Shown: positions 9,329 through 17,975, numbered from the stretch's first letter. The stretch is DNA of 64,000 bases from Sulfitobacter sp. CW3 (GCF_019392245.1 NZ_JAHXRL010000001.1:682001-746000); one strand, 5' to 3'. Numbers and translations: made by a program. Notes: generated from the sequence alone by a model not told the origin.

Positions 9329-10088
9329 TTAGCAATTCCTCATCAGCCGCGCGGGCTTCGTCACGCATCATATCCCAAAGGTGTTTCTGGATCTTCTCCA
9401 GCTCAGGATTACCGTGGCTGCGTTCTTCAAGCGGCATATCAATCTCAACCACTTCGTGGATTTCACCGGGGCGACGCGAAAGCACGGCGATGCGGTGGCC
9501 CAGACGTACGGCCTCGGCCAGATTGTGGGTCACATATGCGGCGGTAAAGGGCTGGCGGGTCCACAAGGCCACAAGATCATCCATCAGCAACTCGCGCGTC
9601 TGGCTATCAAGGGCGGACAGCGGTTCGTCCATCAACATCACCGCAGGTTTAACGGCCAGCGCGCGGGCAATGGCCACGCGTTGTTTCATGCCGCCGGACA
9701 ATTGACGCGGCAAAGCATTGCTGAAATCGCTTAGCTTGGTGCGTGCCAGAACGTCAGAGATGATCGCGTCGGCAGCGGCCCCTTTGATACCATGGTCCTC
9801 AAGCACGAGGGAAATGTTCCCGTGCACGGTGCGCCACGGCAGCAGAGCGAAATCTTGAAACACATAGGTAAGCGGGTTCAGGCATCCCATAGGCGGTGTG
9901 CCAAGTTGTAGGACACGACCTTTTGTCGCGCGTTCCAGCCCGCCGATCAGGCGCAGCAGGGTCGATTTGCCACAGCCAGAAGGCCCGACAAAACAGACGA
10001 TCTTGCCGGTCGGAATATCCAGCGAGATGTCGCGTAATACCTCTGTGCCGCCATAAGAGTGGCTGATCGCATCCAAGCGAATGTCCAT
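9321..10088 (-). CDS. ABC transporter ATP-binding protein, NitT/TauT type
   Basis: This 255-residue ATPase has Walker A GPSGCGKSTLLRLIGG, Q-loop region FQDFALLPWRTV, signature LSGGMKQRVAIARAL and Walker B VMLMDEPLSALD. The LLPWRTV variant after the Q-loop is characteristic of nitrate/taurine-type importers. An AAGGG ribosome site precedes the ATG. It lies between the binding-protein gene, from which it is separated by a strong hairpin, and the permease gene, which it overlaps by eight bases. Confidence 0.93.
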   Translation of the reverse strand: MDIRLDAISHSYGGTEVLRDISLDIPTGKIVCFVGPSGCGKSTLLRLIGGLERATKGRVLQLGTPPMGCLNPLTYVFQDFALLPWRTVHGNISLVLEDHGIKGAAADAIISDVLARTKLSDFSNALPRQLSGGMKQRVAIARALAVKPAVMLMDEPLSALDSQTRELLMDDLVALWTRQPFTAAYVTHNLAEAVRLGHRIAVLSRRPGEIHEVVEIDMPLEERSHGNPELEKIQKHLWDMMRDEARAADEELLNV

Positions 10089-10110
10089 AAAATTGCCCTT
10101 AGAAATGGAG

Positions 10111-10139
10111 TGACTGGCCGCGCGATTGGCGGCCAGTCA
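10111..10139 (-). other. Intra-operon hairpin after the binding-protein gene
   Basis: An 11-base perfect inverted repeat (TGACTGGCCGC / GCGGCCAGTCA) with a seven-base loop lies between the binding-protein stop and the ATPase start. No T-run follows. Hairpins in this position in importer operons commonly protect the upstream mRNA so that the binding protein is made in excess; that is the likely role here. Confidence 0.7.
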
Positions 10140-10150
10140 TGGGGTTTGTC

Positions 10151-11170
10151 TTAGGCTTCGAACGTCTCGACGTAGCTGGTGTCGACAAACGTATCGAGCG
10201 TGATGTCACCGTCGATCAACCCCTCAGACTGGAACCAGCTTAGCTGATCCTGAACCGAAGCGATGTTCAGACGTGCGCCTTCGTTGATGCGCATGGTGCC
10301 GTTGATGATCGAGGGCGCTGCTTTGGCCCGCTCGCGGTCCGTGTAGACGTATTTATGGATCAGATCGACCATCTCGTTCACGCCGTCCTCGCCACCGGAT
10401 TTGTCGATCATGGTCGAATTATAATCAGACGCGCCCTTGCTGAACGCCTTGAGGAAATCCGACGTCTGCTGGCGTTCGTCATTGGCGTTTTTCGCTGATG
10501 TGAACACGGTCGTGACCTGATAGTTCGGCAGATAATCAGAGATATTGCCGATGATATGCACCGCGCCGGACCCCGCCAGCGGCTTTGCGATATGGGGCAC
10601 GATGGACCACGCATCAATCTGGCCCGATTTCAGCGCGCCAATGATGGCACCCACTTTTTGAAGCGGCGTAAAGGACACATCGACACCTTCGGCTTGCGCG
10701 ACTTTCGACCCCATATAGTGGAACGAAGACCCGGCTGTTGAGATGCCGAATTTCTTGCCGCCAAGGCCCGCTGGCGATGTCAGCCCGGCTTTGAAAGCGG
10801 CGTCCGAGGCGAGGATCTTTTGACCGTCGATACCCGGCTCTTCGCTAAGTGCGCCGCCGATAACCTTGATCGCGCCCTTGTCCGCCAACGAGATCAAACC
10901 ACCCGAGATTGCCGTCACAGCGTAATCGACATCACCCGATGCAATCGCGACCGCCATCGGTTGCGCCGCTTGGAAAAAGCGCAGCTCGACGTCAAGGCCG
11001 GCATCGGCGAAATAGGCGCGTTCGGCGGCGATGAAGCTCGCTGAATGTGATGTGAAGCGCAACGCGCCGACCACGACCTTTTTGTTTTGTGAAAGCGCTG
11101 GTGCTGCGAGGCCTGATGCCGCCGCGGCGCCGATCAGACCCATTGTCTGACGTCTGTTAAAAGTGACCAT
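10151..11170 (-). CDS. ABC transporter substrate-binding protein, NitT/TauT family, likely Tat-exported
   Basis: This 339-residue periplasmic protein captures the ligand for the downstream importer. Its N-terminus carries adjacent arginines at positions 6-7 (NRRQTMGLIG), a hydrophobic stretch and an ALSQ cleavage region, which suggests Tat export rather than Sec. The body resembles NMT1/TauA-type proteins: VVVGALRFTSHSASFIAAERAY near the start, then DVDYAVTAISGGLISLADKG. A strong GGGAGGA ribosome site lies before the ATG. It follows the gntR gene by 32 bases. The ligand is unknown. Confidence 0.87.
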   Translation of the reverse strand: MVTFNRRQTMGLIGAAAASGLAAPALSQNKKVVVGALRFTSHSASFIAAERAYFADAGLDVELRFFQAAQPMAVAIASGDVDYAVTAISGGLISLADKGAIKVIGGALSEEPGIDGQKILASDAAFKAGLTSPAGLGGKKFGISTAGSSFHYMGSKVAQAEGVDVSFTPLQKVGAIIGALKSGQIDAWSIVPHIAKPLAGSGAVHIIGNISDYLPNYQVTTVFTSAKNANDERQQTSDFLKAFSKGASDYNSTMIDKSGGEDGVNEMVDLIHKYVYTDRERAKAAPSIINGTMRINEGARLNIASVQDQLSWFQSEGLIDGDITLDTFVDTSYVETFEA

Positions 11171-11202
11171 TGTTTCCTCCCTAAATGATCTGTTTTGTTT
11201 TT

Positions 11203-11880
11203 TTAGGCGCCCAAGTCGGCTCCTATTTCTTCTTCAAGTATCTGCAACGCGCGTTGCTCCTCGCGCGCGATGACAGCGGTTTGTAGCAATGCCCGACGTG
11301 ATGCACGGGCGGCAAAGTCGATGCGCCCCTCGCGCAAAAGCGCCAAGCGAAAGCGACGGGACTGGCCATAAAACTGCGCGGCCATGTCCGTTAGTCTGGG
11401 CGATCCGCTGGCCGAAATCAGCGCCATGCTCAGATCGCGGCACGCCTCGTCCCACTCTAACGCGGTGACGTCATCGGGGTTATCCTGCACGACCGTGTCG
11501 GCGCGGCTAACGGCATGCAGTGCGGCAATCACACGGCCTTCCCAAGCCACATCGCCAAGCTCAAGCGAGCGTTTCAGGCCAAGCTTTTCAATCTCGAGCC
11601 GGACCAGCAAAATGTCACGCAGATCGTCCTCGGTCGCGGAGGTCACGCGGAACCCGCGTTGGCTGATGGCCTCGACCACCCCTTCGGAGGATAGAATCCG
11701 CAACGTCTCGCGCATTGAATGGTTCGACCCGCCATAAGACTGGCGCAAATCCGCGAGCTTTAGTTTCTGATCGGGGTGCAAAACGCCAAAAGAGATGTCG
11801 CGCCGGATCGCCGAGGCGAGCATTTCCACAACTGTATCGTCTTCCGATTTACGACCACCAAAAAGCACTTTGCCCACCAT
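11203..11880 (-). CDS. GntR-family (FCD-type) transcriptional regulator
   Basis: The 225-residue protein has an N-terminal winged helix-turn-helix (about 15-80, including GGSNHSMRETLRILSSEGVVEAISQRG) and an all-helical C-terminal ligand domain of the FCD type (about 85-215). It is the first gene of the ABC importer/oxidoreductase operon and diverges from the AroE-like gene, so it probably controls both arms in response to the pathway substrate. No clear ribosome site precedes the ATG. Confidence 0.88.
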   Translation of the reverse strand: MVGKVLFGGRKSEDDTVVEMLASAIRRDISFGVLHPDQKLKLADLRQSYGGSNHSMRETLRILSSEGVVEAISQRGFRVTSATEDDLRDILLVRLEIEKLGLKRSLELGDVAWEGRVIAALHAVSRADTVVQDNPDDVTALEWDEACRDLSMALISASGSPRLTDMAAQFYGQSRRFRLALLREGRIDFAARASRRALLQTAVIAREEQRALQILEEEIGADLGA

Positions 11881-11948
11881 TCTAAAAAATGTTGGATATT
11901 ATTGGGAATATTTACCACAATGAGTCAAGACAGTTTTTGGAAAGGCCC
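11881..11948. promoter_or_regulatory. Divergent promoter/operator between gntR and aroE-like gene
   Basis: This 68-base AT-rich stretch is the only space for promoters of both divergent arms. An imperfect dyad, ATATT (11896-11900) with AATAT (11907-11911), is a candidate operator for the neighbouring GntR regulator. Confidence 0.45.
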
Positions 11949-12731
11949 ATGATGCGCATCACAGGAAAGACCCGGATTTTCCCGATCATCGGTAGCCCCG
12001 TCTCGACCGTTTTTTCACCGCCTGCGTTCAACATCGCGTTTCTGGAAAGGGGTTTGGACATTGTGATGGTGCCCATGGAAATCCCGGCCAAACAGGTGAA
12101 CGGGTTTTGGGAACTGCTGCGCGGCAGCGCCAATTTGATCGGGTGCTCTGTCACCTATCCGCATAAACAGGCGGCTTTTGCGGCGATGGATGCCTGTACC
12201 CCGCGTGCTGCGCGGTTGGGGGCTGTGAACACGGTGCGCTGCGAAAACGGACAGCTGATCGGCGATGCGACAGACGGTTTGGCAATGTGCGCGGCCATCG
12301 ATTTGACCGGCACCCCGATCAAGCATGGGGTCGCACATGTTCTGGGGGCGGGCGGCGGCGCGGGTATCGCGATCGTCGATGCGCTATGCGAGCGTGGCAT
12401 CTCCGAACTGGTCCTTGGCGAAACCGATGAATTTCGCGCCCAGTCCGTCAGGGACCTTTTGGCGCAATTCTGGCCCGATGTGACCGTGTCAACATCCTCG
12501 AAACCCTCGGCAATCCTGATCAACGCGACCACACTTGGCAAATCGTCGGGTGATGCCATGCCGTTCGGCGCAGAAATGATCCGAAGCGCCGTGCTGGTTT
12601 GTGACGCCGTGACGCGCGACACCCCCACTGCACTGTGCGCGACCGCAAATGCCCACAACAAACCGACGGTGTCCGGTGATCAGATGGGCCAATGCCAGAT
12701 AGACGTCCAGCTGGAGTTCGTGACGGGGTAA
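11949..12731 (+). CDS. Shikimate dehydrogenase-like protein (AroE paralogue)
   Basis: The protein (260 residues from the preferred start) has the AroE fold: an N-terminal substrate domain, the catalytic-lysine segment SVTYPHKQAAF, DATDG with the paired aspartate, and a nucleotide-binding VLGAGGGAGIAIVDAL. It departs from true AroE at substrate contacts. The usual HSxSPxxHN reads TVFSPPAFN, and the usual NTD reads ATD. An upstream ATG at 11889 exists, but AAAGG just before 11949 favours the later start. It diverges from the gntR-importer-oxidoreductase operon. A role on a shikimate-like catabolic substrate is an inference. Confidence 0.8.
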   Translation: MMRITGKTRIFPIIGSPVSTVFSPPAFNIAFLERGLDIVMVPMEIPAKQVNGFWELLRGSANLIGCSVTYPHKQAAFAAMDACTPRAARLGAVNTVRCENGQLIGDATDGLAMCAAIDLTGTPIKHGVAHVLGAGGGAGIAIVDALCERGISELVLGETDEFRAQSVRDLLAQFWPDVTVSTSSKPSAILINATTLGKSSGDAMPFGAEMIRSAVLVCDAVTRDTPTALCATANAHNKPTVSGDQMGQCQIDVQLEFVTG

Positions 12732-12738
12732 CGGTTTG

Positions 12739-13194
12739 TTAGGCCGTTGGCCCATACAAGTCCGCTGCGCGCTTTTCAAAGGCGCGGACGACGCGCTGCA
12801 TTGCCTCGTTGAACACAACGCCGATGATTTTTTGCAGCACAAGGTTCTTGAATTCGAAATCGACAAAGAAATGTACTTTGCAGGCACCCTGCCCCGCGTC
12901 CTCGAAATGCCAGTTGGATTTCATGAACTTGAACGGCCCGTCCAGATATTCGGTGTCGATCTTTTTGCTGTGCGGCCACAGCACCACGCGGCTGGTGAAC
13001 CGTTCGCGGAACACTTTAAAACTGATCACCAGATCGGCGTCCATCACCTCGTGATCGCCTTTGTCGTCGCGGCTTTTGATGCGCGCGGCGGCGGTCCACG
13101 GCAAAAATTCGGGATATGACGCCACATCGGCCACCAGATCGTACATCTGTTGCGCAGTATAGGGCAGTTCGCGGGTCTCTGAATGGGTAGGCAT
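12739..13194 (-). CDS. COQ10/RatA-like START-domain protein
   Basis: The 151-residue protein belongs to the SRPBCC polyketide cyclase/dehydrase group that includes mitochondrial Coq10 and bacterial RatA. It opens with the characteristic ELPYTAQQMYDLVADVASYPEFLPW and carries FKFMKSNWHF and VHFFVDFEFKN later. Alphaproteobacterial members are thought to bind ubiquinone for respiratory function; the name RatA comes from an E. coli toxin annotation and need not apply. It is convergent with the aroE-like gene (seven-base gap) and divergent from hpt. Confidence 0.85.
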   Translation of the reverse strand: MPTHSETRELPYTAQQMYDLVADVASYPEFLPWTAAARIKSRDDKGDHEVMDADLVISFKVFRERFTSRVVLWPHSKKIDTEYLDGPFKFMKSNWHFEDAGQGACKVHFFVDFEFKNLVLQKIIGVVFNEAMQRVVRAFEKRAADLYGPTA

Positions 13195-13261
13195 TGATTT
13201 CCATCTGTCTAGAAGTTAGCCCTTATGAAATCTTAAATGCCCCTTTTTCAAGGTTAAACCC

Positions 13262-13798
13262 ATGCCAACGCATCCTTATGTTATCGATGAAATGATCTCG
13301 GCCAAGTCGATTGCCGCACGGATCGAAACCTTGTGCCGCGAAATTCAGGCTGAGTTTCAGGGTACCGAGAAGCTGACCGTTGTGGGGTTGCTGCGCGGAT
13401 CATTCGTGTTCATCGCCGATCTGGTACGGGAGCTGGACCTGCCGATCGAGGTCGATTTTCTAGAGGCGTCGAGCTATGGTGACGGCATGGAAAGCACCAG
13501 AGAAGTGCGCATTCTCAAGGACTTGCGCGGTGCAATTGAAGGGCGCGATGTGCTGGTGGTCGAAGATATCGTGGATACTGGCCACACCTTGCATCACGTG
13601 CGCAACTTGCTGATGTCGCGCGAACCAGCACGTCTGAAAACCATTGCGCTGCTGGATAAACCCAGCCGCCGTGAGGTCGACATGAAGGCCGATTGGATCG
13701 GCTTTGAAATACCGGATGAATTTGTTGTGGGCTACGGGATCGATTTTGCGCAAAGCGACCGCAACCTGCCCTATATCGGCAAGGTCCGCTTCACATGA
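13262..13798 (+). CDS. hpt: Hypoxanthine phosphoribosyltransferase
   Basis: This purine-salvage enzyme joins hypoxanthine (or guanine) to PRPP. The 178-residue protein has the type I phosphoribosyltransferase PRPP loop [17 protein letters not shown], the N-terminal [17 protein letters not shown], and the [11 protein letters not shown] segment that holds the base. Its length is normal. Its stop codon overlaps the start of a 58-residue membrane protein gene. Confidence 0.93.
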   Translation: MPTHPYVIDEMISAKSIAARIETLCREIQAEFQGTEKLTVVGLLRGSFVFIADLVRELDLPIEVDFLEASSYGDGMESTREVRILKDLRGAIEGRDVLVVEDIVDTGHTLHHVRNLLMSREPARLKTIALLDKPSRREVDMKADWIGFEIPDEFVVGYGIDFAQSDRNLPYIGKVRFT

Positions 13799-13971
13799 TG
13801 ACCACGGTCTGGTTCATGCGCATGAAACGCTGGGCCCAAAACCCGCCGTCGCCACGGCGGGTCAAGTTCATCTTTGCAATCGTTCTGGTTGCCGCGATCA
13901 TCTTTGGTCTGGAATACGCCGGCTATTGGCCGGAATGGTTAACGGCCAAACGTATCGGGCGCGGGTTCTAG
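13795..13971 (+). CDS. Small membrane protein (58 residues) coupled to hpt
   Basis: Reading from ATG at 13795 gives a 58-codon frame ending TAG at 13971. It has a basic N-terminus (FMRMKRWAQ, then PRRVK), one strongly hydrophobic segment ([15 protein letters not shown]) and a short tail containing EYAGYWPEW. The start overlaps the hpt stop in an ATGA-type junction. The gap to lipA is only ten bases, so this frame fills otherwise unexplained DNA. A single-pass inner-membrane protein is likely. The function is unknown. Confidence 0.7.
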   Translation: MMTTVWFMRMKRWAQNPPSPRRVKFIFAIVLVAAIIFGLEYAGYWPEWLTAKRIGRGF

Positions 13972-13981
13972 CGGTTCGAAC

Positions 13982-14935
13982 CTACCGCGCTGATAATTTG
14001 GCCAGACGGGCCGCGCGCAGCCGGGCAAAATCATCGCCCGCGTGATAGCTGGATCGGGTTAACGGTGTGGCCGATACCATCAAGAACCCTTTGCCAAACG
14101 CTGCCTTTTCGTAGGATGCGAATTCGTCCGGATGCACAAAGCGATCCACACGGTGATGTTTCGGCGTGGGTTGCAGATATTGACCGATGGTCAGGAAATC
14201 GATGTCGGCGGCGCGCATGTCTTCCATGACCTGAATGACCGATTGGCGGTCTTCGCCCAAGCCGACCATGATACCCGATTTGGTAAACATCGACGGGTCG
14301 AGTTCTTTGACCCGCTGCAACAGACGCAGGGAATGGAAATAGCGCGCGCCGGGGCGGACTTCGGGGTATAGGCCGGGCACGGTTTCCAGATTGTGGTTAA
14401 AGACGTCTGGCCGCGCTTCGACGACGGTCTCAAGCACAGACGGATCGCAGCGGATGAAATCGGGGGTCAGAATCTCGATCGTGGTGTCGGGCGACCGCTT
14501 GCGAATGGCGCGGATGGTTTGGGCGAAATGTTCGGCCCCGCCATCGTCAATATCGTCGCGGTCTACAGATGTGATAACAACGTGGTTCAGCCCCAGTTTG
14601 GCCACCGCGGCGGCGACGCGACCCGGTTCGAACGCATCCAATGCTTCTGGCGGTTTGCCAGTGGCAATGTTGCAGAATGTACAGGCGCGGGTGCAGACCT
14701 CGCCCATGATCATCATCGTCGCGTGACCCTGTGACCAGCATTCCCCCACATTGGGGCAGCCCGCTTCCTCGCAAACTGTTACCAGTTTGTTTTCGCGCAT
14801 AATCTTGGCCGTATCTGCATAGCCCTGACCGCCGGGTGCCTTGACGCGAATCCAGCTTGGCTTTTTCGGCTGCGGATTGTCTGGGCGTTTGGCTTTCTCG
14901 GGGTGGCGCTGTTCGGGAATCTTAAGGTCGCGCAT
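13982..14935 (-). CDS. lipA: Lipoyl synthase
   Basis: LipA is the radical-SAM enzyme that inserts two sulfurs into protein-bound octanoyl groups. Both cluster motifs are present: the auxiliary-cluster [13 protein letters not shown] and the radical-[16 protein letters not shown], plus the C-terminal RSSYHAGDD. The frame is open upstream to 15106, but that leader is low-complexity and unlike the family. The ATG at 14935 (MRDLKIPEQ) has GGAG seven bases upstream and gives 317 residues, the usual size. Confidence 0.95.
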   Translation of the reverse strand: MRDLKIPEQRHPEKAKRPDNPQPKKPSWIRVKAPGGQGYADTAKIMRENKLVTVCEEAGCPNVGECWSQGHATMMIMGEVCTRACTFCNIATGKPPEALDAFEPGRVAAAVAKLGLNHVVITSVDRDDIDDGGAEHFAQTIRAIRKRSPDTTIEILTPDFIRCDPSVLETVVEARPDVFNHNLETVPGLYPEVRPGARYFHSLRLLQRVKELDPSMFTKSGIMVGLGEDRQSVIQVMEDMRAADIDFLTIGQYLQPTPKHHRVDRFVHPDEFASYEKAAFGKGFLMVSATPLTRSSYHAGDDFARLRAARLAKLSAR

Positions 14936-15166
14936 GATCAGGCTCCGTATGGCGGTTCGTTTGCAATGTAGTCGGTTCGCGCCCCACAGGAAAGGGGCAC
15001 CGGGCGCATGGCGGGTTTTCTTGGTTGTGCCGTGCTTCCAAACCGTTAGGCATCGCAATTGGCAAGTCAGAAACGTACCCGCGCCGGCACGTTTTTTCTT
15101 CGCCAAACAGGCTATCGCCCCTATGGTTGTTTTCAGCTTAATTGTTACAGTAAAAAGGGAAGTTTA
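14936..15166. promoter_or_regulatory. Divergent region between lipA and the flavoprotein gene
   Basis: This 231-base gap holds the promoters of both genes. An imperfect GC-rich stem (15073-15090, ends CGT/ACG) followed by TTTTTTCTT looks like a plus-strand terminator or attenuator in front of the flavoprotein gene. An AAGGGAAG ribosome site precedes that gene. Confidence 0.4.
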
Positions 15167-16807
15167 ATGTCTGCACCGACGGAAATTCAGGATGTCTGTA
15201 TTATTGGGTCCGGCCCCGCCGGGCTTCAGGCCGGCTATTATTTTGCGAAAAAGGGGCTGTCATTTACCATTCTTGAACGGTCGGACAAGATCAGCGCGTT
15301 TTTGCGAAACTTCCCGCGGCACCGTCAGTTTATTTCGATCAACAAGGTTCACACAGGGTTGAGCAACCCGGAAACCCGTCTGCGCCACGACTGGAATTCA
15401 CTGCTGAACGACGAGGGGATTCTGTTCAAAGACTGGAGCCGTAAATATTTCCCCAGTGCAGATGATTTTATCAGTTATGCCGAAACATTTGCCAAGCCGC
15501 TGGCCGATCACATTATCTGCAATTCAGATGTTCAAAAAATCGAAAAATTCGAAGCTGGTTTTTTGATCACCTGTGCCGACGGGGCGACCCACCGCGCGGC
15601 CAATGTGATCGTGGCAACCGGGGTCAGCCAAGCGTGGGATCCCGGCATCAAAGGGTTCGAGCTGGCCGCGAACTATACCGAATTCGACCCCGACCCGGCG
15701 CTTTATGAAAACAAGCGTGTGTTGATCCTTGGCAAGGGGAATTCGGCCTTCGAGACTGCGGATTCATTGGTCGAATACGCCGCCAGCATCCACGTGATGA
15801 GCCCGAACCCGATCAAGTTCGCGTGGCAAACCCATTTTGTGGGTAACCTGCGTGCAGTAAACAATAATTTCCTTGATACCTATCAGTTGAAATCCCAAAA
15901 TGCGGTCATCGACGCCAAGGCGATCGAGATATCGAAAGACGGCGACGTTTATACCGTGCGTGCTGAAATGACAGCGGCAGAGGGGCATGAAATCGTGCTG
16001 ACCTACGATCATGTCATCGCCTGCACGGGGTTCCAGTTCGACAATTCGATCTTTGCGCCAGACATCCAGCCCGCCCTGCGCCATTTCGATAAATTCCCCG
16101 TCATGACCGGCGAATGGGAAAGCGAGAACGTCAAAGGGTTGTTCTTTGCCGGAACGATCATGCAGTCGTGCGATTATAAGAAAACCATGTCCGGGTTCAT
16201 CCACGGCTTTCGCCACAATGTAAAAAGCCTGGCGGATCTGATCGTGGCACGGGTGCAGCAAACGGAATACCCGACGGTCAGCACCCCGTTGTCTGCATCA
16301 GATCTGGGCGACGCAATCATCCACCGGATCAGCACGGCATCGGGGATATTCCTTCAGCCCGGCTTTATGGCTGATCTGATTTTGCTGGATGGACCACAGG
16401 CGGGCAAAACCTATCACGATGTGCCCGTGTCCTGGACGCAAGACGCACCCTTCACCACGGGCCGTTTCCTGCAAGTCACGCTGGAATATGGGGATTTCGG
16501 TGCGGATGCATTGCATGTCAAACGTCAGAACAACATTTTTGGCAAAGAACCTGATGCGTTTATTCACCCCGTGATCCGGCTGGTGAGCGATGGAAAGGTC
16601 ATGGACCAGATGCATATCGCCGATCATCTGGATGCCGACTGGCGCCCGCGTGACGCGCGCGATGGCGATCAGGGGACCGTTTTGCAGATGACATTCGCCG
16701 ATGCCGGGGGCACGGTTGATCCGGCCGATGTCGCGCGCCGACAGCTCGACGCATTCTTGGCCCGTGTGGGTATCGCGACGGCCGGGCAACGGGCCGCCGC
16801 AGAATAA
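15167..16807 (+). CDS. FMO-like NAD(P)/FAD-dependent oxidoreductase with C-terminal extension
   Basis: The 546-residue protein starts with an FAD-binding fold (CIIGSGPAGLQAGYYFAKKG) and has a second nucleotide-binding motif typical of flavin monooxygenases (VLILGKGNSAFETADSL). An ATG-proximal conserved VTGVSQAWDPG-like turn lies before it. About 140 C-terminal residues (from VSWTQDAPFTTGRF) are not part of the classical fold and include a possible beta-rich domain. The start at 15167 is supported by AAGGGAAG upstream; an in-frame ATG at 15059 would lie within the promoter. The substrate is unknown. Confidence 0.75.
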   Translation: MSAPTEIQDVCIIGSGPAGLQAGYYFAKKGLSFTILERSDKISAFLRNFPRHRQFISINKVHTGLSNPETRLRHDWNSLLNDEGILFKDWSRKYFPSADDFISYAETFAKPLADHIICNSDVQKIEKFEAGFLITCADGATHRAANVIVATGVSQAWDPGIKGFELAANYTEFDPDPALYENKRVLILGKGNSAFETADSLVEYAASIHVMSPNPIKFAWQTHFVGNLRAVNNNFLDTYQLKSQNAVIDAKAIEISKDGDVYTVRAEMTAAEGHEIVLTYDHVIACTGFQFDNSIFAPDIQPALRHFDKFPVMTGEWESENVKGLFFAGTIMQSCDYKKTMSGFIHGFRHNVKSLADLIVARVQQTEYPTVSTPLSASDLGDAIIHRISTASGIFLQPGFMADLILLDGPQAGKTYHDVPVSWTQDAPFTTGRFLQVTLEYGDFGADALHVKRQNNIFGKEPDAFIHPVIRLVSDGKVMDQMHIADHLDADWRPRDARDGDQGTVLQMTFADAGGTVDPADVARRQLDAFLARVGIATAGQRAAAE

Positions 16808-16811
16808 AGAA

Positions 16812-16839
16812 ACGGCGCGGCAAATAACTGCCGCGCCGT
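16812..16839. terminator. Bidirectional hairpin between convergent genes
   Basis: An 11-base perfect stem, ACGGCGCGGCA / TGCCGCGCCGT, with a six-base loop lies between the flavoprotein gene and the convergent unknown gene. The T-run is lacking, so termination may be partial or factor-assisted. Confidence 0.7.
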
Positions 16840-16865
16840 CCCCACCCCGCCGTTTCGGTCTTAGG

Positions 16866-17975
16866 CTAGCCGATCATGGCGCTGCCCGGCCCCAGCGTTT
16901 CATCATAGTGTTTGCGCAGCCGCATCAATGCGATCCGCAACACGATTTTCCCCGACCGCGCTGACCACCCCAGCCGCTTTTCGGTCGTCTCCAACCCCTC
17001 CAGATAGCAGCAACAGCGCAAGACCACATCCGACAGCCCCGGTCCCAAATCCGCAAGCGCCGACCCGACCCGCGCACGTGCCGCCGACGGGGCACTGCCA
17101 CTAAAGCTGGAGGTGGGCGCATCACCGCCGGGCGTCAGGAAACGGTCCCAGTTCTGTGTTGTCTTCTCGCCCATTTGGGCCAGTTCAAAGTCTTCTCTCA
17201 ACCGTTCGCCCGCTTGCACCAAACGGTCTGACAGGAAATTCGTGCCATCCTTGTCGCGGCGCCGCGCAAGGGCCGCCAAGGGGCTTTCGGCCATGGTATA
17301 ACGGGCGCGGCGCGACATGCGCGGGGTCTCATCCTCGTCTTGTTGATGGGTAAATTCCGCTTGGGCATCCGCAAACCCTTGGATGCTGCGTGGTTTTTCC
17401 TGCTGCAACATTTGCTCCAAGGCGGTGCGCCCCGCGGCAGTAATGAAATAACGGGTAATGCGCCCGCTGCCATTGGTGGCAATCCACCCTTTCAGGGCCA
17501 TCGCCTGGGCAATGGGCCTGTCCACCACGGCGGTGCGGGTGCTGGTCCCACCTGCCCCGTCACGCACAACAACGGCTTTCTCCATCTCGGCAGCGACGGC
17601 CAGAACCGCGCCGGTTTCGCACAGGCGGCGCAAAATACGCCGGGCTTCGCAGGTCAGCGTTTCGTCATCCGGCACATCGGAGTCATTGGACTGTGTCATC
17701 TTAGGCCTTTCGATGTCTGTGGGCGCTTCGTTGCGGCTGGCGCGGCCCAGAGTTTCCAAAGCGTTATCAATCAACGGATCATCCCGCCGCGTTTCCAGTT
17801 TTCTGATCTGGCGCAAAATCGTCGATGCGTGGCAATCGGCAGAACGTGCCAAGGCACGGATCGGACGCCCCAATTCAACATGCGACAGATAGTGCCGCGC
17901 CTCTCTTGGCACCCATCCCGGAATCTTTGATCCCGCGAAAAGTGGTGGAGCTTGAGTGTTTGATAGACCTGTCAT
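16866..17975 (-). CDS. Lineage-specific HTH protein, resembles DUF6456 family
   Basis: This 369-residue protein has no enzyme motif I recognise. Residues about 35-62 (RPIRALARSADCHASTILRQIRKLE) look like a helix-turn-helix. The middle is hydrophilic, and the C-terminal part (about 255-365) contains a conserved-looking region with GERLREDFELAQMGEKTTQNW and DVVLRCCCYLEGLETTEKRLGW. From memory this C-terminal part matches DUF6456, a family found in Rhodobacterales. A DNA-binding or replication-linked role is inferred from the HTH and from two DnaA-box-like sites just upstream. Confidence 0.65.
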   Translation of the reverse strand: MTGLSNTQAPPLFAGSKIPGWVPREARHYLSHVELGRPIRALARSADCHASTILRQIRKLETRRDDPLIDNALETLGRASRNEAPTDIERPKMTQSNDSDVPDDETLTCEARRILRRLCETGAVLAVAAEMEKAVVVRDGAGGTSTRTAVVDRPIAQAMALKGWIATNGSGRITRYFITAAGRTALEQMLQQEKPRSIQGFADAQAEFTHQQDEDETPRMSRRARYTMAESPLAALARRRDKDGTNFLSDRLVQAGERLREDFELAQMGEKTTQNWDRFLTPGGDAPTSSFSGSAPSAARARVGSALADLGPGLSDVVLRCCCYLEGLETTEKRLGWSARSGKIVLRIALMRLRKHYDETLGPGSAMIG

